Shown here: positions 1 through 8,478 of the stretch, one piece after another
Layout of the letters: every line of letters begins with the position of its first letter
Position numbering within the stretch: position 1 is the stretch's first letter
Source of the DNA: Salmonella enterica subsp. diarizonae
GTDB taxonomy: Bacteria; Pseudomonadota; Gammaproteobacteria; Enterobacterales; Enterobacteriaceae
Direction of reading: 5' to 3'
NCBI RefSeq assembly: GCF_008692785.1
Contig: NZ_VXJV01000004.1
Span: 248,001 to 312,000, forward strand
Length of the DNA stretch: 64,000 bases
Translations under genes and position numbers: made by a program
The notes under the pieces: model-generated
Seen by the model: only the letters and a program-made list of their open reading frames with translations
The model's database searches: none
What the model was told of the DNA's origin: nothing

Positions 1-1428
1 GCCGTTGTCCTGATCTATAGTCCAGGTAAATACGCCGCCCAGGCCCAGTTTCGCTGCATATTCGCCTTTCGCTTTAACAGTACGCGGCGTATCCAGGGAT
101 AAAAACAGTTTGGATTCCGGGTTATACAGGTAATCAGCGTCAGCAACCTGGTCGGTGTAAACGTTGAAACCGTTACGACCTTTCTGGTTTTCCAGATCCA
201 GGTAGTTATAAATGACGTCATACCATTCACTGGTGCCGGATTCGAAGGAACCGGTAGTGGTTTCATATTCACCGTTGGACAATAATTTGCCTGGGTTATA
301 TGTACCTTTCAGCGGAGAGAGTAATTCCATTTCCACGTTGCGGGCATTACGGGTATAGCCCGCATAACCGATATTGATACGCTCAGCGGAGAAACCTTCC
401 GCCAGCAGGTGATCAACGATGGTTTCGACAGACCAGCCGCCTTCTTCCAGCGCTTTGCGGTTGGTGTGATGGCCCAGCGTTTCCGCCCACGGAGTACCGA
501 AGAAGTCATAAGTCATCAGGTTGATGCCGTACAGGCCGGCAGCCATCAGATCTTTTACTTTCGCATAGTCAAAAATATTGGTGACGGCAGAAGCGGCAAT
601 AGAGATCTTCACATTGCTCAAACCAGCGGAATCCAGTTGCTTACGTACTTCCGCAATCAGCAGCGCGTAGTTAGCGCCATCTTCCGCACCAAACGGGTTG
701 CCCGCCCCTTCATTGTTCGGGTATTCCCAGTCGATATCCACTTCGCTAAACATCGGGAACTGTTTGAACAGTTTCACCACGCCTTTCGCAAAGATTTTAC
801 GAGAAGAGTCAGAAGCGGCGGTTTCGTGGAAACCGTTACTCATGCTCCAGCCGCCGATACTCATCGACAGCGCCAGCGTGTGGCCCGCTGCTTTTGCTTT
901 TGCCTGCATATCACGCAGCGCGCCCAGCAGACCTTTTGCATTGGCCTGGGTAACGGTCATCGGATCAACGTCCCAACCGCTCACATCGAAACCTAAGTTG
1001 ACATAAGACTGGAAGTCGCCCCACGGGTCGAGGAAAGTTGGCTCATACTTAACTTTGCCACATGCCGCCGCCGCTTCAGCGATGACGTCGCGGTCTTCTT
1101 TATCAACCTTTTTAAAACCGGTGATGCCGACAAAACCGAAAATCAGTTTGTCATACGCTGTCGGTGAAACGTTGGTCAGATCATAACCACGTCCACGATT
1201 TTTAGGGATATCGTCACCCTGCAGACGGCTGTCATACTGCGACCAGTCAGTGTAATAACCGAAAACTTTTGGTTTGGTGGTGGACTCTTTGTACTTGTTA
1301 TAAACCGGCTTAGCGACACGAGCAGAGGTATAGCTTAATTTGCTGTCATCCGTGGCAGGATTAAAACCATCTGCTGCATTACTGGTTTCAGTAAGGGTAT
1401 CACCTTGAATCAGTTTGCTTGTAGCCAT
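1..1428 (-). CDS. chiA: GH18 chitinase (3' end beyond the window)
   Basis: Family 18 glycoside hydrolase that cleaves chitin or related N-acetylglucosamine polymers. The 476 residues in the window contain the GH18 SIGGW strand and the catalytic DxDxE motif (D231, D233, E235, read as DIDWE), followed by YPN. The C-terminus lies off the left edge. The start is the ATG at 1426-1428, preceded by AAAGGAAA. The N-terminus (MATSKLIQGD...) is polar, with no Sec or Tat signal peptide, so a non-classical export route is needed if the enzyme is secreted. It is divergent from a winged-helix regulator gene; a muramidase, a holin and a LysR gene follow within 3 kb. The catalytic family is certain from the motif. 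The export route is inferred from the neighbours. Confidence 0.93.
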   Translation of the reverse strand, partial: MATSKLIQGDTLTETSNAADGFNPATDDSKLSYTSARVAKPVYNKYKESTTKPKVFGYYTDWSQYDSRLQGDDIPKNRGRGYDLTNVSPTAYDKLIFGFVGITGFKKVDKEDRDVIAEAAAACGKVKYEPTFLDPWGDFQSYVNLGFDVSGWDVDPMTVTQANAKGLLGALRDMQAKAKAAGHTLALSMSIGGWSMSNGFHETAASDSSRKIFAKGVVKLFKQFPMFSEVDIDWEYPNNEGAGNPFGAEDGANYALLIAEVRKQLDSAGLSNVKISIAASAVTNIFDYAKVKDLMAAGLYGINLMTYDFFGTPWAETLGHHTNRKALEEGGWSVETIVDHLLAEGFSAERINIGYAGYTRNARNVEMELLSPLKGTYNPGKLLSNGEYETTTGSFESGTSEWYDVIYNYLDLENQKGRNGFNVYTDQVADADYLYNPESKLFLSLDTPRTVKAKGEYAAKLGLGGVFTWTIDQDNG

Positions 1429-1808
1429 TTTCAAATTTCCTTTTACGTTTAAAAATTGTCGCAGCTCGTTCTGCGGGGTCCATAATTGTTACAGACACAA
1501 AAAATGGCTAATCACAAAACATCATGTTTTTAGATGATATAAAAATCATAAAAATGAGGTTAACAGCACCGCCTGCCGAAGAGAAAACAACACCTCTCAT
1601 CGCACGCTTACTCCGTTCTGGTGAGAACATAGTAAATATCATTTATCATGTAATTAAATATCATTTAATTACAATGAAATAATGTGACTTCACTCGCTAT
1701 AGACAATGACAATACAATAAAACCAGTGATATTTATTGGATTAAGATACTTCTCATACAATATAGTCAGCACAGACAACCAGGATGTATATCTCTAAAGG
1801 AAGACGTT
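1429..1808. promoter_or_regulatory. Divergent control region of the chitinase and its regulator gene
   Basis: An AT-rich 380-base gap between two divergent genes, with no convincing ORF. It holds two copies of the 13-base palindrome TAAATATCATTTA, at 1633-1645 and 1655-1667. They are 22 bases apart start to start, which is two helical turns. Each fits the T-N11-A pattern of LysR-type boxes. The second lies inside a larger perfect inverted repeat (1650-1672, 10-base arms). A separate 15-base palindrome, AAAACATCATGTTTT, lies at 1516-1530, closer to the chitinase. The palindromes are read directly; their use by the LysR regulator at 3334-4281 is inferred. Confidence 0.65.
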
Positions 1809-2252
1809 ATGAAAAGTTATATCATTAATAGCAATTGTATTTACAATGAAGGTAAATATGAGCTGAGAACGTTCTCAAATTCACACGTTATTAAAATGAC
1901 TGCGATGAGAGCTAAATGTCTCAGTTTCATCATCGAGAATGCTCACCTGGAGATTATCGAGCGACAAAAAATAACCAACGCGTTATGGGGAAGTCGAAGC
2001 CACTATGTTAATGATGCAAATCTAACGCAGATACTCTATTTAATCAGACGCGACCTTAAAGCGCTTGGCATTAACGATCTTTTTATTACCATTCCAAGAC
2101 AAGGTCTCAAGGTTAATAGCGATATATCCATTACCGCGACGGACAGCAAAACAAAGGGAAGAAATAAACAGATTGTACGGCAAACCATCGCCGCTCTGAC
2201 GACTGTATTCTCAGTAACGTTAGGTTCACTCATGTATCTGCATATTCACTAA
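1809..2252 (+). CDS. CadC/ToxR-like winged-helix protein with C-terminal membrane segment
   Basis: A 147-residue probable transcription regulator. Residues about 1-105 resemble an OmpR/ToxR-type winged helix, including a ...NDANLTQILYLIRRDLKALG... recognition-helix region and an IPRQGLKV wing. Residues about 125-143 form one hydrophobic segment close to the C-terminus, as in short membrane-tethered CadC-like regulators. There is no periplasmic sensor domain. The ATG follows a clear AAAGGAAG site. The muramidase gene starts 16 bases after its stop, so the two are probably cotranscribed. It is divergent from the chitinase. Its targets cannot be read from sequence; control of the chitinase or export genes is the likely role. 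Confidence 0.72.
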   Translation: MKSYIINSNCIYNEGKYELRTFSNSHVIKMTAMRAKCLSFIIENAHLEIIERQKITNALWGSRSHYVNDANLTQILYLIRRDLKALGINDLFITIPRQGLKVNSDISITATDSKTKGRNKQIVRQTIAALTTVFSVTLGSLMYLHIH

Positions 2253-2268
2253 GCGAAGGAAAGGGAAG

Positions 2269-2802
2269 ATGAATCCAATTATAGATGGAATTATAGCGCT
2301 TGAAGGCGGCTACGTATTTAATCCTAAAGATAAAGGTGGCGCTACCCATTGGGGCATTACCGAAGCAACGGCGCGAGCGCATGGTTATGCTGGTGATATG
2401 CGGGATCTGACCCGCACCGAAGCCTACGCGATTCTCGAAGAGGATTACTGGATAAAACCAGGCTTTGATGTCATCTCGACGTTATCGTGGCCAGTCTCAT
2501 TCGAGCTGTGCGATGCGGCAGTCAACATAGGCGCTTACCATCCCAGTGCGTGGCTACAACGCTGGTTGAACGTCTTTAATCACGAAGGTAAACGCTACCC
2601 GGATATTCATGTGGATGGCAATATTGGCCCGCGGACGCTTGCCGCTCTTGAACATTATCTGGTCCGGCGAGGCCAGGAAGGGGAAGCCGTTTTGGTGAAG
2701 GCCCTCAATTGCAGCCAGGGTGCGTACTACTTAAATGTTGCTGAAAAAAACCACAACAACGAACAATTTATTTATGGCTGGATTAAGAATAGAGTAACCT
2801 GA
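2269..2802 (+). CDS. GH108 muramidase (TtsA/ZliS-type endolysin)
   Basis: A 177-residue N-acetylmuramidase that cuts peptidoglycan glycan strands. The N-terminus has the family signature EGGY at residues 12-15 (E12 is the expected catalytic acid), followed by the KGGATHWGIT block. A peptidoglycan-binding domain covers roughly residues 95-170. The length is typical of phage-derived GH108 enzymes and of TtsA, the muramidase that releases typhoid toxin. There is no signal peptide, as in holin-dependent endolysins. It lies just downstream of the winged-helix gene and converges with the holin gene at 2863-3207. Neighbouring phage structural genes are absent, so this looks like a domesticated lysis pair rather than a prophage. 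Confidence 0.88.
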   Translation: MNPIIDGIIALEGGYVFNPKDKGGATHWGITEATARAHGYAGDMRDLTRTEAYAILEEDYWIKPGFDVISTLSWPVSFELCDAAVNIGAYHPSAWLQRWLNVFNHEGKRYPDIHVDGNIGPRTLAALEHYLVRRGQEGEAVLVKALNCSQGAYYLNVAEKNHNNEQFIYGWIKNRVT

Positions 2803-2827
2803 ATCAGGCTGAAAAAAGGCGTATAAA

Positions 2828-2845
2828 AGGCTCACGGATGAGCCT
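2828..2845 (-). terminator. Stem-loop between muramidase and holin genes
   Basis: The inverted repeat AGGCTCA/TGAGCCT with a 4-base loop lies in the convergent gap. On the minus strand it is followed by TTTTATA, so it best fits a terminator for the holin gene. The T-run is short. Confidence 0.5.
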
Positions 2846-2862
2846 GATATTGCGAAGAATAA

Positions 2863-3207
2863 TTAATCTGAAGTATTCCCTTCGATAATTTTTTTAATTC
2901 TCTGCCCAAGTATTTTTAAAATGGGACCAGCGAAAACACCACCTAAGCCTGCCGCCAGCAGAACCATGTTGAAACTACACTCTTTTTCAATCGCAATCGC
3001 GCTTAGCAAGAAACTGGTAAAACAGGAAATAACGATCTGCGTTAAACAATATTTAATACTTTCATGAGAACTATTATATTCTTTCTTATCTTTGCGTAAA
3101 AGATAGCTGACAAAGCCCCCCCACGCGCCAATCGCAATAATAGTGAGTAAGATCTCCAGCTCCAATAGCACAACTTCCGTTGTCGATACATGGTTGGGAA
3201 TAGACAT
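2863..3207 (-). CDS. LydA-like phage holin family protein
   Basis: A 114-residue membrane protein with three predicted hydrophobic spans (about residues 12-34, 52-71 and 80-98). Charged loops and a basic C-terminal tail (KILGQRIKKIIEG) complete the holin-like layout. Holins open the inner membrane so that a leaderless muramidase can reach the cell wall. The start ATG has a strong AGGAGTG site seven bases upstream. A 13-base T-N11-A palindrome (TCATTATAAATGA, 3223-3235) lies just upstream of the coding sequence. Together with the adjacent muramidase and leaderless chitinase this suggests a chitinase-release system. The family call is by layout and remembered similarity. Confidence 0.72.
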   Translation of the reverse strand: MSIPNHVSTTEVVLLELEILLTIIAIGAWGGFVSYLLRKDKKEYNSSHESIKYCLTQIVISCFTSFLLSAIAIEKECSFNMVLLAAGLGGVFAGPILKILGQRIKKIIEGNTSD

Positions 3208-3222
3208 TTTAACACTCCTGAA

Positions 3223-3235
3223 TCATTATAAATGA
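3223..3235. promoter_or_regulatory. T-N11-A palindrome upstream of the holin gene
   Basis: TCATTATAAATGA is a perfect 13-base inverted repeat. It has the same length and the same central 3-base spacer as the two palindromes in front of the chitinase, but different arms. It could be a third site for the neighbouring LysR regulator. Confidence 0.35.
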
Positions 3236-3333
3236 ATAATTAACACGAGGAGTGTAAGCGCCCTGTCAGGAGCGTAAAAATCAAAGCACATCATTTAAAA
3301 GCATATTCACTCAAAGACTAAAAATGAGATGTA

Positions 3334-4281
3334 TTAGCGACGAAAGGAGGAAAGCGTTTGTAACATGCTTACCATCTCATTAATCGTCGATATATTTCTA
3401 CTATTTTTATTCCAGGATGCGTAGACCTGAATTGACTTAAAAGCCAACTCGGGCGGAGGCTGAATAAATTTAATGTCATATTTACGATAATTTTTATAGA
3501 AAAGCGCTAATTTTAAAGGCATCAACGCAATCAATGATGTTCGTTCGATCATGCTCATCAAACCGTTAAGTGAATCACTGCGATAGCCGACAATACGCCT
3601 GCCGGTATAATAAAGCTCATCCTTAAATAATTCGCTATCATGATATATCATCGAAGCCCCCATTCCTGGCTGATACAATGCATGACGCGAAGAATAAAAA
3701 TGATGTAGCGACAGTTGTGACAGAGTACTTAGCATATGTTTACTGCTACAGATACAAACAAACGATTTAAAACTATCAATGACTTGATTCTCAATACCGG
3801 ATTCCAGCAAAGGTTCAGCGCCAATCAGCAGATCGCCTTGCGCAGTAAACAGAAGCTCGCTGATACGCTCCCGGCTCATATTTCTGACGGAGAAATGATT
3901 TATCAGAATACGGTCAAAAATGTCACTGTTATAGAGCTGAGAAAGGTAATAGCTTTCAACAATATCACTGCCTAACAGCGTTATCTGAAATGCTTCATCT
4001 TTTTTGCTCTTACTGAGAAAGGTGTCGTCCACCAGTTTCATCACCTGACTGAAATTTTGGTGAATGTCGACAGCCTTAGCCGTGGGGATGAGTCCGCCTT
4101 TCCCTCTGCTAAACAGCTCTTCCGGGTAATAACTCTGCAAGCGCTTTAACGCCAGCGAAACGGCAGCCGGCGTAATGCCTAACTTCTTAGCCGCCATAGC
4201 CGCATTTCCTGACAAAATAACAGCGTCAAGAATTTTGATTAAATTATAATCAAAGTTCTTGTTGGCACCTTTCGATCCCAT
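3334..4281 (-). CDS. chiR: LysR-type regulator beside the chitinase island
   Basis: A 315-residue LysR-family transcription factor. An N-terminal helix-turn-helix covers about residues 10-70 (FDYNLIKILDAV..., then AAMAAKKLGITPAAVSLAL), followed by a co-inducer-binding region. The ATG at 4279-4281 follows a GGAGG site; the upstream TTG in the same frame (4314) lacks one and would sit in an AT-rich leader. The symbol follows my recollection that Salmonella ChiR, an activator of chitosugar and chitinase genes, is encoded here, so treat it as probable. The HTH and length are clear. The inducer and binding sites are not known from sequence; the palindromes at 1633-1667 are candidates. Confidence 0.82.
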   Translation of the reverse strand: MGSKGANKNFDYNLIKILDAVILSGNAAMAAKKLGITPAAVSLALKRLQSYYPEELFSRGKGGLIPTAKAVDIHQNFSQVMKLVDDTFLSKSKKDEAFQITLLGSDIVESYYLSQLYNSDIFDRILINHFSVRNMSRERISELLFTAQGDLLIGAEPLLESGIENQVIDSFKSFVCICSSKHMLSTLSQLSLHHFYSSRHALYQPGMGASMIYHDSELFKDELYYTGRRIVGYRSDSLNGLMSMIERTSLIALMPLKLALFYKNYRKYDIKFIQPPPELAFKSIQVYASWNKNSRNISTINEMVSMLQTLSSFRR

Positions 4282-4509
4282 TCGCTGTCTGCCTCCGGAA
4301 ACTAAAAAAAGCAATATAGATAATACTCAAGATAAATCAATTCACAGCATCTAAAAAAGCAATCGTAATGTCATCACATCACGTTTTTTTTAAAATGAGC
4401 GTATGCAAACCTGCTGATTAACATCAATTTGTTTATCAGTAAAAACACAATATCAACAAATGAGAGAATATGATGCGTTTAGCAGAGGCCTGGGCGCGTA
4501 CAGGCAGAA

Positions 4510-4542
4510 AAAAGCCCGGATAAACACCCGGGCTGAAGAAAA
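4510..4542 (-). terminator. dnaKJ operon terminator
   Basis: Downstream of dnaJ, a stem AGCCCGGG/CCGGGCT is followed on the minus strand by TTTTTT. This is a classic Rho-independent terminator. Confidence 0.85.
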
Positions 4543-4559
4543 ATACAACGGAAAAACGG

Positions 4560-5687
4560 TTAGCGGGTCAAATCATCAAAGAATTTTTTCACGCCGTCAA
4601 AGAAGCTTTTTGAACGCGGGCTGTTTTTCTCCCCCGTCGGGCCGCCAAAACTTTCCTGAAGATCTTTTAGCAATTGCTTCTGTTTTTCGCTCAGACCGAC
4701 CGGCGTTTCAACCACCACACGGCACAGCAAATCGCCCTGCGCGCCGCCGCGTACGGACTTCACGCCTTTTCCGCGCATACGGAACAGCTTGCCCGTTTGC
4801 GTTTCGCTCGGTACTTTCAGCTTCACGCGACCATCTAACGTCGGCACTTCGATTTCACCGCCCAGCGCCGCCATCGCAAAGTTGATCGGCACTTCGCAAT
4901 AAAGATTATTGCCTTCACGCTCGAAAATAGGGTGTTGTTTCACCTGGACCTGAACGTACAAGTCGCCTGCCGGTGCGCCATGCTCGCCCGCTTCGCCCTC
5001 GCCTGCCAGACGAATACGGTCACCGGTATCCACGCCTGCGGGGATTTTAACGGACAGGGTTTTACTCTTTTCAACACGCCCATGACCATGACATTTATGG
5101 CACGGATCTTTGATCAGCGTACCGCGTCCCTGACAGTGCGGACAGGTCTGCTGTACAGCAAAGAATCCCTGGCGCATCTGCACCTGACCGGAACCGTGAC
5201 AGGTCGGACAGGTTTGCGGTTGCGTGCCAGCTTTCGCGCCGCTGCCGTGGCAAACGTCGCACTCTTCCAGCGTCGGAATACGGATCTCTTTGGTCACGCC
5301 ACGCACCGCTTCTTCCAGGGTGAGATCCATGTTATAACGCAAATCAGCCCCACGCGCCGCACGTTGGCGACCGCGCCCGCCGCCAAAGATATCGCCAAAA
5401 ACGTCACCAAAGATATCACTGAAATCAGCGCCGCCATTAAAGCCGCCGCCCATACCGCCTTGTTCAAACGCGGCGTGACCATACTGATCGTAGGCTGCGC
5501 GTTTTTGCGCATCGGTCAGCACTTCATAGGCTTCTTTAATCTCTTTAAATTTAGCTTCGGCCTCTTTATCACCCTGATTGCGGTCCGGATGATATTTCAT
5601 GGCCAGGCGCTTGTACGCCTTTTTGATTTCACGCTCTTCCGCTGTTTTGGAAACGCCTAAAATCTCGTAGTAATCTCTTTTCGCCAT
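4560..5687 (-). CDS. dnaJ: Hsp40 co-chaperone DnaJ
   Basis: DnaJ delivers unfolded clients to DnaK and stimulates its ATPase in the cytoplasm. The J domain occupies residues 1-70 with the HPD motif at 33-35. A short Gly/Phe-rich linker follows, then four CxxCxGxG zinc motifs ([32 protein letters not shown]) and the substrate-binding C-terminal domains. The protein has 375 residues. I recall 379 for S. Typhimurium, and the difference falls in the G/F linker, which reads [13 protein letters not shown] here and seems to lack one GGGF unit. It is the second gene of the dnaK operon, 85 bases behind dnaK, with an intercistronic hairpin between. Confidence 0.98.
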   Translation of the reverse strand: MAKRDYYEILGVSKTAEEREIKKAYKRLAMKYHPDRNQGDKEAEAKFKEIKEAYEVLTDAQKRAAYDQYGHAAFEQGGMGGGFNGGADFSDIFGDVFGDIFGGGRGRQRAARGADLRYNMDLTLEEAVRGVTKEIRIPTLEECDVCHGSGAKAGTQPQTCPTCHGSGQVQMRQGFFAVQQTCPHCQGRGTLIKDPCHKCHGHGRVEKSKTLSVKIPAGVDTGDRIRLAGEGEAGEHGAPAGDLYVQVQVKQHPIFEREGNNLYCEVPINFAMAALGGEIEVPTLDGRVKLKVPSETQTGKLFRMRGKGVKSVRGGAQGDLLCRVVVETPVGLSEKQKQLLKDLQESFGGPTGEKNSPRSKSFFDGVKKFFDDLTR

Positions 5688-5715
5688 CTCTTTTTATCTG
5701 CCCTTAACATGCATA

Positions 5716-5746
5716 CACGGGCGGAGAGGAAACCTCTTCGCCCGTG
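5716..5746 (-). other. Intercistronic dnaK-dnaJ hairpin
   Basis: A 14-base-pair stem (one G-U pair) with a three-base loop fills the dnaK-dnaJ gap. There is no T-run, so it is not a strong terminator. It is more likely an mRNA-stabilising or processing structure. The E. coli equivalent interval is listed as the tpke11 RNA, by memory. Confidence 0.6.
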
Positions 5747-5772
5747 CCAGTAATTACCCGTTCAAAGGGCGA

Positions 5773-7689
5773 TTATTTTTTATCTTTTACTTCTTCAAAC
5801 TCAGCGTCGACAACGTCGTCATCTTTCGCGTTGTTTGCAGAAGCATCAGCGGAGCCAGCCTGCTGCTGCGCATGTTGCTGCTGCGCGATTTCCATCAGTT
5901 TCTGGGAAACCTGCGCCAGTTCCTGCATTTTCGCTTCGATAGCGGCTTTATCTTCGCCTTTCAGGGCGGTTTCCAGCGCGCTCAGCGCAGACTCGATAGC
6001 GGTTTTGTCATCAGCAGGCAGTTTATCGCCTGCTTCTTCAACCTGCTTACGGGTGCTATGCAGCAGATGGTCGCCCTGGTTACGGGTCTGAACCAGTTCT
6101 TCGAACTTACGGTCGGATTCAGCGTTCGCTTCTGCATCGCGAACCATTTTCTGAATTTCTTCTTCGTTCAGACCAGAAGACGCCTTGATGGTGATCTTCT
6201 GCTCTTTACCGCTATTTTTATCTTTCGCGGAGACGTGCAGGATACCGTCAGCATCGATATCGAAGGTGACTTCGATCTGCGGCATACCGCGCGGCGCCGG
6301 GTTGATGCCATCCAGGTTGAACTGACCCAGAGATTTGTTATCAGACGCACGTTTACGCTCACCCTGCAACACATGGATGGTTACTGCAGACTGGTTGTCT
6401 TCCGCAGTAGAGAACACCTGGCTGTGCTTGGTCGGGATGGTGGTGTTTTTGGTGATAAGCGGAGTCATCACGCCACCCATCGTTTCGATACCCAGAGACA
6501 GCGGGGTAACGTCCAGCAGCAGTACGTCTTTCACATCACCGGTCAATACGCCGCCCTGTACCGCTGCGCCGATAGCCACAGCTTCGTCCGGGTTAACGTC
6601 TTTACGCGGCTCTTTACCAAAGAACTCAGCCACTTTTTTCTGCACCATTGGCATACGGGTCTGACCGCCGACGAGGATCACGTCGTTGATATCAGACACG
6701 GACAGGCCAGCATCCTGCAGTGCGACTTTCAGCGGCTCGATAGAACGGTTCACCAGATCTTCAACCAGGCTTTCCAGTTTCGCACGGGTCACTTTGATGT
6801 TCATATGCTTCGGACCGGTGGCATCTGCGGTAATATACGGCAGGTTCACGTCGGTCTGCTGCGCAGAAGACAGCTCGATTTTGGCTTTTTCTGCGGCTTC
6901 TTTCAGGCGCTGCATTGCCAGCGGATCGTTACGCAGGTCAATGCCCTGATCTTTCTTAAATTCGTCAACGAGGTAGTTGATCAGGCGGGTATCGAAGTCT
7001 TCGCCACCCAGGTGGGTATCACCGTTGGTCGCCAGAACTTCAAAGGTTTTTTCGCCGTCTACTTCGTCGATTTCGATAATGGAGATATCGAAGGTACCGC
7101 CACCGAGGTCATATACCGCGATAGTACGGTTGCCAACTTCTTTATCCAGACCGTAAGCCAGCGCTGCGGCAGTCGGTTCGTTGATGATACGTTTTACTTC
7201 CAGCCCCGCGATACGACCAGCATCTTTGGTTGCCTGACGCTGCGCATCGTTAAAGTAAGCCGGTACGGTGATAACCGCTTCAGTTACCGGTTCGCCCAGA
7301 TAATCTTCAGCCGTTTTCTTCATTTTCTTCAGCACTTCGGCAGAAATCTGCGGCGGCGCCATTTTCTGGCCTTTCACATCAAGCCATGCGTCGCCGTTGT
7401 CGGCGCCGATGATTTTGTACGGCATGATAGAAACGTCACGTTGAACTTCTTCGTCCTGGAAGCGGCGGCCAATCAGGCGTTTAATCGCAAACAGGGTGTT
7501 TTGCGGGTTTGTCACTGCCTGACGTTTAGCCGGCTGACCAACCAGAGTTTCACCATCCTGGGTATAAGCAATGATAGAAGGCGTAGTGCGATCGCCCTCG
7601 GCGTTCTCCAGCACGCGTGCCTGCGTTCCATCCATGATCGCTACACAAGAGTTGGTAGTACCCAGGTCGATACCAATAATTTTACCCAT
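5773..7689 (-). CDS. dnaK: Hsp70 chaperone DnaK
   Basis: An ATP-dependent chaperone of 638 residues, the usual enterobacterial length. The N-terminus has the [13 protein letters not shown] phosphate loop. The actin-like ATPase fold includes the [13 protein letters not shown] motif and the [10 protein letters not shown] adenosine motif. It is followed by the interdomain linker [13 protein letters not shown], the substrate-binding domain and a flexible acidic tail ending EEVKDKK. Transcription starts from two sigma-32-type promoters upstream, followed by dnaJ. It acts with DnaJ and GrpE in folding, and represses the heat-shock response by binding sigma-32. Confidence 0.99.
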   Translation of the reverse strand: MGKIIGIDLGTTNSCVAIMDGTQARVLENAEGDRTTPSIIAYTQDGETLVGQPAKRQAVTNPQNTLFAIKRLIGRRFQDEEVQRDVSIMPYKIIGADNGDAWLDVKGQKMAPPQISAEVLKKMKKTAEDYLGEPVTEAVITVPAYFNDAQRQATKDAGRIAGLEVKRIINEPTAAALAYGLDKEVGNRTIAVYDLGGGTFDISIIEIDEVDGEKTFEVLATNGDTHLGGEDFDTRLINYLVDEFKKDQGIDLRNDPLAMQRLKEAAEKAKIELSSAQQTDVNLPYITADATGPKHMNIKVTRAKLESLVEDLVNRSIEPLKVALQDAGLSVSDINDVILVGGQTRMPMVQKKVAEFFGKEPRKDVNPDEAVAIGAAVQGGVLTGDVKDVLLLDVTPLSLGIETMGGVMTPLITKNTTIPTKHSQVFSTAEDNQSAVTIHVLQGERKRASDNKSLGQFNLDGINPAPRGMPQIEVTFDIDADGILHVSAKDKNSGKEQKITIKASSGLNEEEIQKMVRDAEANAESDRKFEELVQTRNQGDHLLHSTRKQVEEAGDKLPADDKTAIESALSALETALKGEDKAAIEAKMQELAQVSQKLMEIAQQQHAQQQAGSADASANNAKDDDVVDAEFEEVKDKK

Positions 7690-7737
7690 CTAAACGTCTC
7701 CACTAAAAATTCGGTCATCATGTGGTTGTGAATCTGT

Positions 7738-7765
7738 AATAAGGGCGAAACATACGGTTTCAACT
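7738..7765 (-). promoter_or_regulatory. Proximal dnaK heat-shock promoter (P2-like)
   Basis: On the minus strand AGTTGAAA (7758-7765) and CGCCCTTATT (7738-7747) match the -35 and -10 of sigma-32 promoters. The position corresponds to E. coli dnaK P2. Confidence 0.65.
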
Positions 7766-7810
7766 ACCCTGAATCGTTTTTTTTCAGACTCACCACTGCG
7801 GTTGACTACA

Positions 7811-7846
7811 AGATGGGGTCGTAACCCACGTCATCAAGGGGGAGAT
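7811..7846 (-). promoter_or_regulatory. Distal dnaK heat-shock promoter (P1-like)
   Basis: On the minus strand CTCCCCCTTGAT (7833-7844) and CCCCATC (7812-7818) are close to the sigma-32 consensus, 14 bases apart. This is the stronger of two sigma-32-like promoters in the 349-base gap between dnaK and yaaI. The rest of that gap (7847-8038) is AT-rich and appears to hold only the yaaI leader. Confidence 0.85.
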
Positions 7847-8038
7847 GAAAAAATTTTTTATTGACGAGAGGGAAAGACGGAAAAACAGGCAGATAAACAT
7901 TCACTAAATAAATTAAACACCAAAATATTATTCACGTAAAAATTGTAATAAAAAGAAAAGATTACAAACCTGAATCGTTGCCACGAGCAGAGTATGATAG
8001 ACGGTAATTGCTTATTGAACCCGTCAAAGAGAAATTCC

Positions 8039-8443
8039 ATGCGATTTGTGTTAACGATTTCCGCCGGCCTGCTGCTCGGCCTGGCGTTAAGTAGCGTCGC
8101 GCGTGCAAACGACCATAAAGTGTTGGGCGTTATTGCCATGCCCAGAAATGAAACGAACGATCTCGCGCTGAAAATTCCCGTCTGCCGCATCGTGAAGCGC
8201 ATTCAATTCACGGCGGATCACGGCGACATCGAACTTAGCGGCGCATCCGTCTATTTTAAAACTGCGCGTAGCGCCAGCCAAAGCCTGAACGTCCCTTCCT
8301 CAATCAAAGAGGGCCAGACAACAGGCTGGATCAATATTAATAGCGATAACGACAACAAACGCTGCGTATCAAAGATTACCTTCTCAGGTCATACGGTAAA
8401 TTCTTCCGATATGGCGAGACTTAAAGTCATCGGCGACGATTAA
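8039..8443 (+). CDS. yaaI: Small periplasmic protein YaaI
   Basis: A 134-residue protein with a clear Sec signal peptide (about residues 1-22, [19 protein letters not shown]... with cleavage after RAN or ARA). The mature domain holds two cysteines (in VCRIV and KRCVS) that could form a disulfide. The whole protein aligns with E. coli YaaI (DUF2541). The ATG at 8039 follows AAAGAG and matches the family start; the longer in-frame start at 7994 would bury the signal peptide. Function is unknown. Its stop is 35 bases before yaaW, so the two could share a transcript. Confidence 0.93.
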   Translation: MRFVLTISAGLLLGLALSSVARANDHKVLGVIAMPRNETNDLALKIPVCRIVKRIQFTADHGDIELSGASVYFKTARSASQSLNVPSSIKEGQTTGWININSDNDNKRCVSKITFSGHTVNSSDMARLKVIGDD

Positions 8444-8478
8444 TCGCTGTTATTTCTATTCCAAAAGCCAGACTGAAA

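Noticed and set aside
409..996. A 195-codon frame antisense to the chitinase
   Set aside because: The chitinase frame carries the GH18 catalytic motif; the antisense frame has none.
2269..3207. A prophage remnant
   Set aside because: Only a muramidase and a holin are present, with no integrase, attachment site, capsid or tail genes; a domesticated export locus fits better.
5872..7731. A 619-codon open frame antisense to dnaK
   Set aside because: It results from the strong codon bias of dnaK, which leaves the opposite strand without stops. No ribosome site or recognisable domain.
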